Shown: positions 16,773-25,673, numbered from the stretch's first letter. The stretch: 64,000 nt of DNA from Haliscomenobacter hydrossis DSM 1100 (GCF_000212735.1 NC_015510.1:3684315-3748314), one strand, 5' to 3'. The notes: generated by a model from the sequence alone, not told the origin. Translations and numbers: made by a program.

Positions 16773-18149
16773 TTATTTCCCAATACAGAACCTCGAAAAA
16801 ATATTGTCCAGCAAATCTTCCGTCGAAATCTCCCCGGTAATTTCGCCCAAATAGGCCAGCGAATGCCGGATGTCCATGGCAATAAAATCGGTGGTCACCG
16901 CGCTGCTCAAGCCTTGAATCACCGCCTCCAGGCTTTCTTTCGCCTTTTGCAAGGCCTCGTAATGCCGGACGTTGCTCACAATAGCCGCATCCATGCTCAC
17001 TTCATTGCTCACCACGGTTTGGTAGAGGCGTTCTTTGAGGTATTCGATGTTCATTTCATTGGCTGCCGAAATGGGAATCCATTGTTCGGCGCTGAAGTGG
17101 GGGTTGGCGTAGTGCTGGTATTCGGTGTAGGGGTTGAGGTCCATTTTGTTGGCCACCACCAGGAGTTGGGTATTGGGATGCAGCAGTTGGGCGAGGTCGG
17201 CTTCCAACTGGGCAGGCTGGGTCTTGATCACGTCAAAAATATAGAGGAGTACCGCGGATTGCCGCACTTTTTCCAGGGTTTTTTGGATTCCAATCGCCTC
17301 AATGGTATCCGAAGCTTCACGGATGCCCGCCGTGTCGATGATCCGAAACTGAATGCCCTGAATGTTGAGCGACTCCTCGATGGTATCCCGTGTAGTGCCC
17401 GCAATTTCGCTGACAATGGCGCGCTCTTCGTTGAGCAGGGCGTTGAGCAACGTTGATTTTCCAGCGTTGGGCCGCCCGGCGATAACCGTATTGACGCCCT
17501 CTTTGATGGCATTACCCAATTGGAAAGAGTCGAGCAATTTGTGCATCAGGCGGATCAGTTTTTCCACCAGATCCCGCAATTGATCACGATTGGCAAACTC
17601 CACGTCCTCCTCGCCAAAGTCCAGCTCCAATTCAATCAAACTGGCAAAATCGATCAGCTCCTGGCGCAGTTTTTTGATCTCGCTCGAAATCCCGCCCCGC
17701 AGTTGTTTGATGGCCACTTGTTGCGCAGCTTCGGAACTGGAGGCAATGAGGTCGGCCACCGCCTCGGCTTGCGAGAGGTCCATCTGCCCGTTGAGGAAGG
17801 CCCGCAAAGTGAATTCGCCTGGCTGCGCCAAACGGGCACCCTTCCGAATGAACAATCGAATCAACTCCTGGATGATGTAATTGGAGCCGTGGCAGGAGAT
17901 TTCTACTACATTTTCTCCCGTATAAGAGCGGGGTTCCACAAAAAGTGAAGCGAGAACTTCGTCCAAAATGTGATCTTGCTCATCCCGAATGGTGCCAAAA
18001 TGAATGGTATGGCTGGCTTGTTTGTCGAGTTTTTTGCCATAAAAAACGGCATCAACAATCTGAATGGCCTGTGGCCCAGACAAACGGATCACCCCAATGG
18101 CACCGATTCCGGGTGGGGTGGCGAGGGCAACGATGGTATCAGTGGGCAT
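16773..18149 (-). CDS. mnmE: tRNA modification GTPase MnmE
   Basis: With MnmG it installs the xm5U34 modification on wobble uridines. 458 aa from the ATG at 18149 (MPTDTIVALATPPG), close to the usual 454. The N-terminal folate-binding domain includes SCHGSNYI. The G domain has GRPNAGKST, the GTTRDTIEE switch, DTAGIRE and NKMD. The protein ends in the catalytic CxGK (FCIGK). The frame stays open upstream through a repeat and would add a low-complexity NPRTTNPRT segment; I reject that extension. The repeat starts directly at the base before the ATG. Confidence 0.96.
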   Translation of the reverse strand: MPTDTIVALATPPGIGAIGVIRLSGPQAIQIVDAVFYGKKLDKQASHTIHFGTIRDEQDHILDEVLASLFVEPRSYTGENVVEISCHGSNYIIQELIRLFIRKGARLAQPGEFTLRAFLNGQMDLSQAEAVADLIASSSEAAQQVAIKQLRGGISSEIKKLRQELIDFASLIELELDFGEEDVEFANRDQLRDLVEKLIRLMHKLLDSFQLGNAIKEGVNTVIAGRPNAGKSTLLNALLNEERAIVSEIAGTTRDTIEESLNIQGIQFRIIDTAGIREASDTIEAIGIQKTLEKVRQSAVLLYIFDVIKTQPAQLEADLAQLLHPNTQLLVVANKMDLNPYTEYQHYANPHFSAEQWIPISAANEMNIEYLKERLYQTVVSNEVSMDAAIVSNVRHYEALQKAKESLEAVIQGLSSAVTTDFIAMDIRHSLAYLGEITGEISTEDLLDNIFSRFCIGK

Positions 18150-18372
18150 GGTTCGAGGGTTTGAGGGTTCGAAGTTCGGGGGTTCGAGGGTTCGGGGGTT
18201 CGTCGTTCGGGGGTTCGTCGTTCGAGGGTTCGTCGTTCGAGGGTTCGGGGGTTCGTCGTTCGGGGGTTTGGGGTTCGAGGGTTCGTGGACCCTGAAGCGC
18301 AACGCTCCCAACCCTCGAACCTTCGAACTCACGAACCCCCGAACCCCCGAACCCCCGAACCCCCGAACCCTA
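18150..18372 (+). repeat. 223-bp G-rich stuttering hairpin (GGGGGTTCG units)
   Basis: The left side (18150-18285) is a run of GAGGGTTCG, GGGGGTTCG and GTCGTTC words. The right side (18300-18372) is the complementary series of CCCTCGAAC and CCCCCGAAC. It occupies the entire spacer between the HDAC-like gene stop and the mnmE start codon. Related smaller copies lie at 30946-31038, 32917-32992 and 50355-50443. Confidence 0.9.
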
Positions 18373-19335
18373 TTAGATTCTCCAATGACTTTTTAATTTC
18401 CCCAATGCGCCGTGCAAGTACATTTCGTACGTTTCCCACACGCGCATACCGGAGGTCGTACGTACTTCTTCACAAGGAGGAGGCAAATTCAGGCCGTTGA
18501 TGCCTGCTTCAAAAGCATAAACACATTTTTGCAGCTCAGGGATGTTGTACCCCCCTTCCAAGACGGCAAAAACATGGGCAAAATTTTCGCTGAGCAACTG
18601 GCCAATGCGGTAATAGGTATTGGTGGTTACCTTTAAATCCAGCAACAAGTCGTATTGGTGCGCGTCAAAACCAGCGGACACTGCAACAATATCGGGTTGA
18701 AACTGCTCGGCGATGGGCATAAAGTGTCCTACTGCATCCAAAAAAATATCGTCGGCACTACCGGGTGGCAAGGGCATATTGAGGGTATACCCCAAGCCTT
18801 CACCTGCACCCAGTTCATTGACAAAACCGTGTCCAGGAAATGCCGGATATTGATGCATTGACCAGTACATCACCTGATTGGAGCCGTAAAATATATCCGA
18901 CGTGCCATCGCCCAAATGGCCATCAAAATCAAAAATGAGCACTTTTTTCCCTTCATTCACCGCGAGTTGGGCGGCGATGGCCACATTGTTGAACAAACAA
19001 AAACCACTGGCCCGATCGCGGTAAGCATGGTGACCGGGTGGCCGCACCAGCGCAAAATCCTGGTTGCGCATGGCCTGGATGGTCGCGCCTACGGCATGAC
19101 AGGCGGCCATAAAACTTCCTTCCGAAACGACGGTGTCTTCGTCCAAATGCCCACCAAGGTGTGAGGTTTCACGTACTTGTTGGATGTATGTTGGATCGTG
19201 TATCAACTCCAGATAGGGTTCCCCATCTAAAAAAACGGTTTCCGGAATGTCGGAAAACACCTCCAGTCGCTTCTTATTTTCTGGATGCATTCCCGTATCG
19301 TGGCGTTGGCAAACGCTGTTGTACAATAGTTTCAT
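18373..19335 (-). CDS. Histone deacetylase-family (class II-like) amidohydrolase
   Basis: 320-aa Zn-dependent deacetylase of the arginase/HDAC fold; bacterial members act on acetylpolyamines, acetoin-type or acylated small molecules, so the substrate here is unknown. Conserved positions: MHPENKKRL near the N-terminus, paired His in RPPGHHA, metal ligands in FDFDGHLGDGT and SAGFDAH, and Tyr in LEGGYN. The second His of the usual HHGDG is Leu, as in several bacterial members. ATG at 19335. Its stop touches the large GTTCG hairpin. Confidence 0.92.
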   Translation of the reverse strand: MKLLYNSVCQRHDTGMHPENKKRLEVFSDIPETVFLDGEPYLELIHDPTYIQQVRETSHLGGHLDEDTVVSEGSFMAACHAVGATIQAMRNQDFALVRPPGHHAYRDRASGFCLFNNVAIAAQLAVNEGKKVLIFDFDGHLGDGTSDIFYGSNQVMYWSMHQYPAFPGHGFVNELGAGEGLGYTLNMPLPPGSADDIFLDAVGHFMPIAEQFQPDIVAVSAGFDAHQYDLLLDLKVTTNTYYRIGQLLSENFAHVFAVLEGGYNIPELQKCVYAFEAGINGLNLPPPCEEVRTTSGMRVWETYEMYLHGALGKLKSHWRI

Positions 19336-19376
19336 GGCTTAAAGATATTAGTAGTCTTCCTACAGAACAAGCCAAT

Positions 19377-20228
19377 TCACGATTTAATCACTAGTAACGG
19401 AATCCGGGTGGTAAAAGCCAGATCACGGGTTTGACTGTGGTGAAACAAACGTTCGATCCAGGAACGATGCGGGGAATACATCATCAATAAATCTACGCCA
19501 TAATTGTCTACAAAGGTTTCTATGCCTGCGGTAATGGAATCGTGTTTTTCCTGGTGAAAAGAAATTTGTACAGCGGGGGTATTGTTGCTGAAAATCTTTT
19601 TCAGCTCATCGATGGCTACTTCATCGTGTGCTTCCCCTTTGTGGATATTGACTACATGTACCAAGGGATGAAAAGGAGTTAAAATATCTGCTGCTTTCCA
19701 AAAATGGTAGGGATCAGATTCAGATAAATCGCTGGCATAAGCTACGATATGGGTAGGTTTCCAGTGAGCGAACTCAGGTATGACCATCACCGGGCAAATG
19801 GCGTGTTCGAGTACCCCGGTGCTTACACTGCCAAAGGCTCTTTCCATGGTATTGTGTTCCCCTTTGGTTCCCATCATAATTAGATCGATGTGCCTTTCAT
19901 CGGCCAGTTTTAAGATGGTGCCGATGGGAACACCAATTTCCACCATTTGCTCAACTGTGGGTAGATTTTTAAAGGTGTAAAATTCCTGGGTTTGGGTCAT
20001 CCCCAATTCTACAAAAGAACCAAGGACAGCCCGGGCTGCTTCGGCTTTTTCGCGGGTTGTTGTCATCGATACCACGGGCATGTCCAGCGCGGCGTATTCA
20101 GGAAAAACCGCATGGACAACTTCGACCTTCGCCTCGTAGTAGTCGGCCAAAATCAAACAGTGTTTGAAAGCATTTTGCGCAGTTGGCGAAAAATCGGTCG
20201 GAAACAGGATCTTTTTTATTTGGCTCAT
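19377..20228 (-). CDS. Tandem universal stress protein (UspA)
   Basis: About 283 aa with two Usp folds. The first ends with the ATP-binding signature G-2x-G-9x-G-S (MGTKGEHNTMERAFGS), the second lacks it, so one active nucleotide site per chain is expected. The start is the ATG at 20228 (MSQIKKILFPTDFS); an upstream extension is unlike the family. Cytoplasmic. It is transcribed toward the HDAC-like gene with a 41-bp gap. Confidence 0.92.
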   Translation of the reverse strand: MSQIKKILFPTDFSPTAQNAFKHCLILADYYEAKVEVVHAVFPEYAALDMPVVSMTTTREKAEAARAVLGSFVELGMTQTQEFYTFKNLPTVEQMVEIGVPIGTILKLADERHIDLIMMGTKGEHNTMERAFGSVSTGVLEHAICPVMVIPEFAHWKPTHIVAYASDLSESDPYHFWKAADILTPFHPLVHVVNIHKGEAHDEVAIDELKKIFSNNTPAVQISFHQEKHDSITAGIETFVDNYGVDLLMMYSPHRSWIERLFHHSQTRDLAFTTRIPLLVIKS

Positions 20229-20267
20229 GATCGTAAGTTGAAGTTGAACTTCTTGCAAAAAAGCCAA

Positions 20268-20655
20268 AAACCTGCCCGGAAGACAATGAGTAAAGTCAAA
20301 GTAAAGGGGTGACTTTCAGGAATTGACATAAAAAAGTTGCAGCACTACACCCCACCCTACGTGGGGTATATCTCGGGCATGATGAAAATCAAAAGGTATT
20401 CATGATAAATGTCATCTAAAGCCCTGCTCAAAACCTGTTTATTTGTAACAGTTAATCGCTATTATTGATTAATAATTCGGGTGATTTTAGGGAATCTTGG
20501 AGCATCCTCTTGGAGGATGCTCTTTTTTTGTTTCCAAGGTTCATACCCACGCCAATCCTTCCTTCGTCGACCAATTCCCTGCACACGGCAGTTTTTGGTT
20601 TCCAGCGTGCTTAATGCTTATTATTTCTCTTAACTTTCCCAAAATTGTCAGGCAT
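20268..20655. other. Intergenic region with an orphan terminator
   Basis: About 390 bp between the divergent Usp and DPP IV genes. It holds a small CCCCAC..GTGGGG hairpin near 20350-20367 and a strong plus-strand terminator at 20500-20528. Nothing protein-coding is convincing; a frame open from 20497 has no family similarity and ends in the DPP IV signal peptide. Confidence 0.7.
20500..20528 (+). terminator. Rho-independent terminator with no plus-strand gene upstream
   Basis: Perfect GAGCATCCTC / GAGGATGCTC stem with a 3-base loop, then seven T. No plus-strand gene lies upstream for many kilobases, so it may end a small RNA or attenuate the leader of the DPP IV gene. Confidence 0.85.
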
Positions 20656-22848
20656 ATGAATAAGTTTACCCTACTCATTTCCGCTGTGTCTCAGCGCGTG
20701 TGTATCATTGTGGTGCTGTTGGCTTTAGTCAACACCAACTTAGTTGCCCAAGGGGGCGGAAACCAATGGACCAAGGATGGCAATGCCTATTGGACCAATG
20801 AAAGAGGCGAGATTGTACAATACACCCTGCCCGAACAAACCCGCAGTGTCATTGTCGATGCGGCCATGCTTACACCTGCGGGTAAAAACCAGGCCCTGCG
20901 GGTACGCTCTTTCCAACTTTCGAAAGACAACCGCAAAGTATTGATTTATACCAATTCCGTCCGGGTTTGGCGGATGGATACCCGGGGGGATTATTGGGTA
21001 CTGGATCTGGATAAAAAAACACTCAAACAATTGGGCGCAAACCTTCCGGTTTCTTCGCTGATGTTCGCCAAATTTTCACCCGATGGCAGCAAAGTGGCTT
21101 ATGTCAGCAAACACAACCTGTATGTAGAAAATCTGGCTGACAGCAAAACCACCCAATTGACCAAAGACGGCACCGACAAAATCATCAATGGTACCTTTGA
21201 TTGGGCCTATGAAGAAGAATTCTTCTGCCGCGATGGCTTCCGCTGGAGCCCCGATGGGAACAACATTGCCTACTGGCAAATCGACGCCACTGCGGTGAAG
21301 TACTTCCTGATGATGAATACCACCGACTCGATTTATTCCTACACGATTCCCGTAGAATACCCCAAAGTCGGCGAGACGCCTTCGGCTTGTCGCGTTGGCA
21401 TTGTGCCCGTCAAAGGGGGCGCTACCCGCTGGATGAACGTGCCTGGCGACAACCGGCAACACTACATCCCCCGCATGAGCTGGGCAGCGAATGCCACTGA
21501 AATCGTCCTCCAACAACTGGACCGTAAGCAACAAGTGAGCAAAATTTTCTTGTGCAACATCACCAATGGAACCGCCAAGGTTATTTTGGAAGAAAAAGAT
21601 GAAGCCTGGGTGGATGTACACCTGGATCCCAACCAGGATTGGGATTGGATCAACGGCGGTAAGGAATTTCTGTGGCTGACCGAAAAAGATGGCTGGCGCC
21701 ACTATTACCGCGTTAGCCGCGATGGTAAACAGGAAAAACTGATCACCGCGGGCAATTACGATGTGATTGATCCGGGTATGATTGATGAAAAAAACAATGT
21801 GGTGTACTTCATTGCTTCGCCAGACAATGCCACCGAAAAATACCTCTACAAAACAAACCTGGATGGCAGTGGCAAAGCGGAACGCCTCTCTCCCGCTAAT
21901 ACGCAGGGAACTTATGGCTACCAGTTTGCACCTAGCGGCCGTTTTGCACAGCAGCGCTTTTCCAATGTCAATACCCGTCCGCAAAGCGATTGGGTCTCTA
22001 TTTCCGATTGTAAACCCCTGAAAGCGAAAACAGAAGGGGTGAAAACGGAAAGTGTTGGTCCTAAGGTCGAATTTTTCCAGGTAACCACCGCCGACAACGT
22101 AACCATGGATGGCTGGGTGGTCAAACCCACCAATTTTGATCCACAAAAAAAATACCCGGTGGTGTTTTATGTCTATACCGAACCTGCGGGACAAACCGTA
22201 AACAATTCCTGGGGCACCGGGAATGCCAATATGTACCAGGGCAGCATGGCCGATGATGGGTACGTCTACATCTCGCTGGACAATCGTGGAACTCCTGCAC
22301 CGAAGGGCAGAGCCTGGCGCAAATCCATTTACCGCAAAATTGGCCTGGTCAACATCCACGATCAGGCGATGGGCGCCAAAGAAGTTTTTAAATGGGGATA
22401 CATCGATACCTCCAGGGTAGCGGTATGGGGCTGGAGCGGCGGTGGCAGCGCCACGCTCAACCTCTTGTTCCAACATCCCGAAATTTACAAAGCAGGCTTC
22501 TCCGTAGCCGCAGTAGCGAATCAGCTCTGCTACGACAACATTTACCAGGAGCGCTACATGGGTTTGCCACAGGAAAACATGGAAGATTTTGTGAAGGGTT
22601 CACCGATCACTTACGCCAAAAACCTCAAAGGTAAATTGCTCTACGTGCACGGCACCGGAGACGACAACGTGCATTACCAAAATGCGGAATTATTGATCAA
22701 CGAGCTGATCAAACACAACAAACAGTTCCAGATGATGGCTTATCCCAACCGTTCACACGGCATCAGTGAAGGCGAGGGAACCTCCACGCATTTGGGGACG
22801 ATGTTTACGAAGTTTTTGCGGGAGAATTGCCCTCCGGGCGGGAAGTAA
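20656..22848 (+). CDS. Dipeptidyl peptidase IV (S9B family), exported
   Basis: About 730 aa from the ATG at 20656, which opens a signal peptide (MNKFTLLISAVSQRV...) ending NLVA before Gln. The N-terminal beta-propeller contains the substrate-anchoring DWAYEEEFF loop. The alpha/beta-hydrolase domain has nucleophile Ser in GWSGGGSA, Asp in GTGDDNVHY and His in NRSHGISEG. Such enzymes remove X-Pro dipeptides from peptides in the periplasm or at the surface. A hairpin of the CACAGAT family follows the stop by about 10 bp. Confidence 0.95.
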   Translation: MNKFTLLISAVSQRVCIIVVLLALVNTNLVAQGGGNQWTKDGNAYWTNERGEIVQYTLPEQTRSVIVDAAMLTPAGKNQALRVRSFQLSKDNRKVLIYTNSVRVWRMDTRGDYWVLDLDKKTLKQLGANLPVSSLMFAKFSPDGSKVAYVSKHNLYVENLADSKTTQLTKDGTDKIINGTFDWAYEEEFFCRDGFRWSPDGNNIAYWQIDATAVKYFLMMNTTDSIYSYTIPVEYPKVGETPSACRVGIVPVKGGATRWMNVPGDNRQHYIPRMSWAANATEIVLQQLDRKQQVSKIFLCNITNGTAKVILEEKDEAWVDVHLDPNQDWDWINGGKEFLWLTEKDGWRHYYRVSRDGKQEKLITAGNYDVIDPGMIDEKNNVVYFIASPDNATEKYLYKTNLDGSGKAERLSPANTQGTYGYQFAPSGRFAQQRFSNVNTRPQSDWVSISDCKPLKAKTEGVKTESVGPKVEFFQVTTADNVTMDGWVVKPTNFDPQKKYPVVFYVYTEPAGQTVNNSWGTGNANMYQGSMADDGYVYISLDNRGTPAPKGRAWRKSIYRKIGLVNIHDQAMGAKEVFKWGYIDTSRVAVWGWSGGGSATLNLLFQHPEIYKAGFSVAAVANQLCYDNIYQERYMGLPQENMEDFVKGSPITYAKNLKGKLLYVHGTGDDNVHYQNAELLINELIKHNKQFQMMAYPNRSHGISEGEGTSTHLGTMFTKFLRENCPPGGK

Positions 22849-22859
22849 TAATTTCACCA

Positions 22860-22917
22860 CGGATTGCACAGATGAACGCAGATTATGGATAAAACCTGTC
22901 TTCATCTGTGCAATCCG
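22860..22917 (+). repeat. CACAGAT-type hairpin after the DPP IV gene
   Basis: CGGATTGCACAGATGAA at 22860-22876 has an exact reverse complement at 22901-22917; the loop is 24 bp. It shares the CACAGAT word with the element at 14163-14235. Confidence 0.85.
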
Positions 22918-23033
22918 GGCGGAACAAAATTCACTTATTCACTCACATTACGCAGGCCTTTTCTGAGTCCTCATTTGGTGTAAGTAAAAGCGAGTATTGT
23001 TGCTGTACACAGTGATTTCAATGTAACTGTAGT

Positions 23034-23285
23034 TTTTTTCACCGCAGAGTGAAGGAGTACACGCAGAGTTCCGCTGAGTTTTTTAGGGGCACCCGCGGTG
23101 CACAGAGGCAACGGAGGTCGCTTTTGCTGAACGTTGTTTCGTTACCCTCATGTCCCATTATTCTTGACTTGATCCTAAGCAAAATCTTCCAGGAGCCCGA
23201 ACTCCAGCCACCGCAGGTGGCAAACTCCTTGAAACTAAAACTCAGCGCAACTCCGCGTGTACTCCTTCACTCTGCGGTGAAAAAA
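23034..23285. repeat. 252-bp element with 49-bp terminal inverted repeats (MITE-like)
   Basis: The arms 23034-23082 and 23237-23285 match at 47 of 49 positions (start TTTTTTCACCGCAGAGTGAA). The 154-bp interior has two small perfect hairpins (GCACCCGCGGTGC; GCCACCGCAGGTGGC) and no coding potential I can defend. No convincing target duplication is visible. It fills the gap between the convergent DPP IV and thiL genes. Confidence 0.85.
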
Positions 23286-23344
23286 TGCATAATGGGGGTT
23301 AATCACTATTGGTCACCACAAAGTTCGGGATGACGCGACTTTCC

Positions 23345-24388
23345 CTACCCCTCAAAATGCCGCCATCCCTGCGCCTTCAGCGCATGAATATTCCCACCTT
23401 TTGTGTGCAAATTGATGCCATCTTTGGCCTCCACAATTTCCCCCGCAATGTAGATATCCGGTAAAAAGCGGATTTTGTCCACATCCTTCGGATTGATGGT
23501 GAAGAGCAGTTCATAATCTTCCCCGCCATTGAGCGCACAGGTCGCCGGATCCAGGCCGAATTTGATGGCCTGCAATTCAGTGTCGGGATGAATCGGAATG
23601 CCCGATTCCTCCAAAAAAGCCCCTACACCCGACTGGGTGCAAATGTGAAACAACTCCGAAGCCAGCCCGTCCGAAATATCGATCATCGAAGTTGGCACCA
23701 GTTGGTTTTTTTCAAACATCTCGATGATGTCCATGCGCGCTTCCGGTTTCAATTGGCGGCCAATGATGTAGTTTTGGGCTTCCAGGTCGGGTTGAATGCC
23801 CGGGTTGGACAGGAACAACTGTTTTTCCCGCTCCAGAATCTGCAAGCCCAGGTAAGCGGCACCGAGGTCGCCGCTGATACAAATCAGGTCACCAATTTTG
23901 GCGGTATTGCGGTAGACCATTTTTTCGGCAGTGCCCTGGCCAATGGCGGTAATCGACAAAATCAGGCCGCGGTTGGAAGAACTGGTATCGCCCCCCACTA
24001 AATCAACACCATAATGCTTACATGCCAGGCGAATACCTTCGTACAATTCATCCAGAGCCTCTAATGAAAAGCGGTTGGAAAGCGCGATGCTCACCGTGAT
24101 CTGTTTGGGCTGTGCATTCATGGCGTAGATGTCCGATACATTGACCGCCACGGACTTGTAGCCCAGGTGTTTGAGCGGCGAATACATCAGGTCAAAGTGG
24201 ATGCCTTCCACCAGCATATCGGTAGATACCACGGTCAAAAAGCCGGTATTGTCGATCACCGCCGCATCATCGCCTACCCCTTTGATGGATGCGCTGTTTT
24301 CCAGGGGAAATTGGCGGGTCAGGTGTTCGATGAGTCCAAACTCGCCGAGGGTATTGATGTCAGTGCGTTGTTCTGCTTGGTCTTGCAT
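23345..24388 (-). CDS. thiL: Thiamine-monophosphate kinase
   Basis: Phosphorylates thiamine monophosphate to the active diphosphate with ATP. 347 aa with the PurM-like fold. Seen: GVGDDAAVID near the N-terminus, VVSTDMLVEGIHF, AVNVSDIYAMNA, LVGGDTSSS, SMIDISDGL and NGGEDYELLF. All Mg/ATP-binding aspartates appear present. No other thiamine gene lies in the window. Starts at ATG 24388, after a 59-bp gap from the thioredoxin-like gene. Confidence 0.95.
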   Translation of the reverse strand: MQDQAEQRTDINTLGEFGLIEHLTRQFPLENSASIKGVGDDAAVIDNTGFLTVVSTDMLVEGIHFDLMYSPLKHLGYKSVAVNVSDIYAMNAQPKQITVSIALSNRFSLEALDELYEGIRLACKHYGVDLVGGDTSSSNRGLILSITAIGQGTAEKMVYRNTAKIGDLICISGDLGAAYLGLQILEREKQLFLSNPGIQPDLEAQNYIIGRQLKPEARMDIIEMFEKNQLVPTSMIDISDGLASELFHICTQSGVGAFLEESGIPIHPDTELQAIKFGLDPATCALNGGEDYELLFTINPKDVDKIRFLPDIYIAGEIVEAKDGINLHTKGGNIHALKAQGWRHFEG

Positions 24389-24447
24389 GAAGTGTGGTTG
24401 TGCTATGAGTAGTGGGGCAAAATCAATACTTATTTTTTTATCGCCCC

Positions 24448-25623
24448 TTACGGCTGCATCAATTTGTCCAAATACCCTTTAGCCCGGAGCAGGTTGTCTT
24501 CGCCTTCTTTTTCAGAGAGCTTGACCGCTTTTTCAGCCGCCGCTTTTGCTTCGGCAACTTTTCCTTTGCTGAGCAGCAGGTCGGCATAGCTAAGGGCGTA
24601 AATGGATTGATCACTTTTTTCCGAAGCCACCTTCATCAGTTCAATGGCCGCATCAAGGGCATCCGGGGCATCGGCGCTGCGTTTTTTAAGTTCAAAAGCA
24701 ACGGTGCGCAGGTCGGTTACGGGCTCACTGGCGGCGGCTTTGGCGTAGGCTTTGGCGGCTTTCAGGTAATCCTTGGCATTGTCTTGTTTGTCGGCCATAT
24801 CCATGTCCATGCGGGCCGCAAAGGCTTGTGCACGGTCTGGCAGGTGGGTTTGAACTTTCTTTTTGGCCTCTTTGAGCAAGTCCTCGTTTTGCATGGTGAT
24901 GCCCTTTTGGGCAGTCGCTTTGCAAGCCGCGATAATTTTATTTTTAACTGCTTCCTCACCACCGACCACAGGAGCAATGGCACTGCGGTGCTGCACCAAC
25001 AGTTCGAAAGCGCGGCTATCGGCTTCACTGGTGCCTTCAAAAATTATTTTGCGGCTGAAATCGGAATCAAAGTCTTTTTGCGTGCGCAAAAAATCGTTGA
25101 CAATGCGCGGATTGGGTTTGCCAGAACGGTTCAGCGCCCGTACGTATTTGTACACCAGTTCGGGTTTGCGGTCGCCCCCTTCATAAGCCTTTACATAATC
25201 TTCGATGTTGTCGGCCCGCCCCAGGGTGCTTTTGGCGACCTGGATGAATTCCTCGGCTTGCTTGGCGCCCACCACTCTTTTGATCACTTTGCCGTCATTG
25301 CCAATAAAATACAAGGTAGGATAAGCCGATACGGGGTAGGTTTTTTGAAAACTCAGTCCTTCGGGCTTCTCCATGTCAATTTTTAGGCTGATGAAGTTTT
25401 CGTTGAAAAAAGTGCCCACTTCTTCAGCGGTGAATACGCTGCGGGACATCATTTTACAGGGTCCACACCAGGTGGTAAAGGCATCCACAAAAATGGGCTT
25501 TTCCTGCTTTTTGGCCTCGGCCAGCGCCTCTTCCCAGCTGCCGTGAAAAAATTCAATGCCCTGGCCAATTACGGCACTGAGCAAGAGTAGCGATACTGCA
25601 AGCGTTGAGACTATTTTTTTCAT
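24448..25623 (-). CDS. Exported thioredoxin-fold protein
   Basis: 391 aa. Signal peptide MKKIVSTLAVSLLLLSAVIG with cleavage before Gln. A thioredoxin domain follows (FVDAFTTWCGPCKMM; cis-Pro in SAYPTLYF), then a long alanine/lysine-rich helical tail of about 240 residues resembling degenerate TPR repeats (KDYLKAAKAYAKAAAS ... AKAAAEKAVKLSEKEG). Probably a periplasmic thiol-disulfide protein with a scaffold domain; the partner is unknown. It lies 51 bp downstream of a TPR lipoprotein on the same strand. Confidence 0.87.
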   Translation of the reverse strand: MKKIVSTLAVSLLLLSAVIGQGIEFFHGSWEEALAEAKKQEKPIFVDAFTTWCGPCKMMSRSVFTAEEVGTFFNENFISLKIDMEKPEGLSFQKTYPVSAYPTLYFIGNDGKVIKRVVGAKQAEEFIQVAKSTLGRADNIEDYVKAYEGGDRKPELVYKYVRALNRSGKPNPRIVNDFLRTQKDFDSDFSRKIIFEGTSEADSRAFELLVQHRSAIAPVVGGEEAVKNKIIAACKATAQKGITMQNEDLLKEAKKKVQTHLPDRAQAFAARMDMDMADKQDNAKDYLKAAKAYAKAAASEPVTDLRTVAFELKKRSADAPDALDAAIELMKVASEKSDQSIYALSYADLLLSKGKVAEAKAAAEKAVKLSEKEGEDNLLRAKGYLDKLMQP

Positions 25624-25673
25624 TGGAATTATTTTTAAAAAGCCGTGCGATCTGTTGCCGTGCTTTATGTAAA

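Noticed and set aside
18150-18372. CRISPR-like array from regularly repeated words
   Set aside because: Repeat words are 7-9 bases, spacers are absent, and the second half is the complement of the first. It is a stuttering hairpin, not an array.
20497-20655. Upstream extension of the DPP IV gene
   Set aside because: It would begin within a terminator hairpin and bury the signal peptide 53 residues into the protein.
21076-22476. 466-codon open frame on the minus strand inside the DPP IV gene
   Set aside because: It is fully antisense to a gene with a complete catalytic triad, shows no domain I recognise and has the composition of a codon shadow.
24412-25386. 324-codon open frame on the plus strand across the thioredoxin-like gene
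   Set aside because: Antisense to a gene with signal peptide and WCGPC motif; no recognisable motif of its own.
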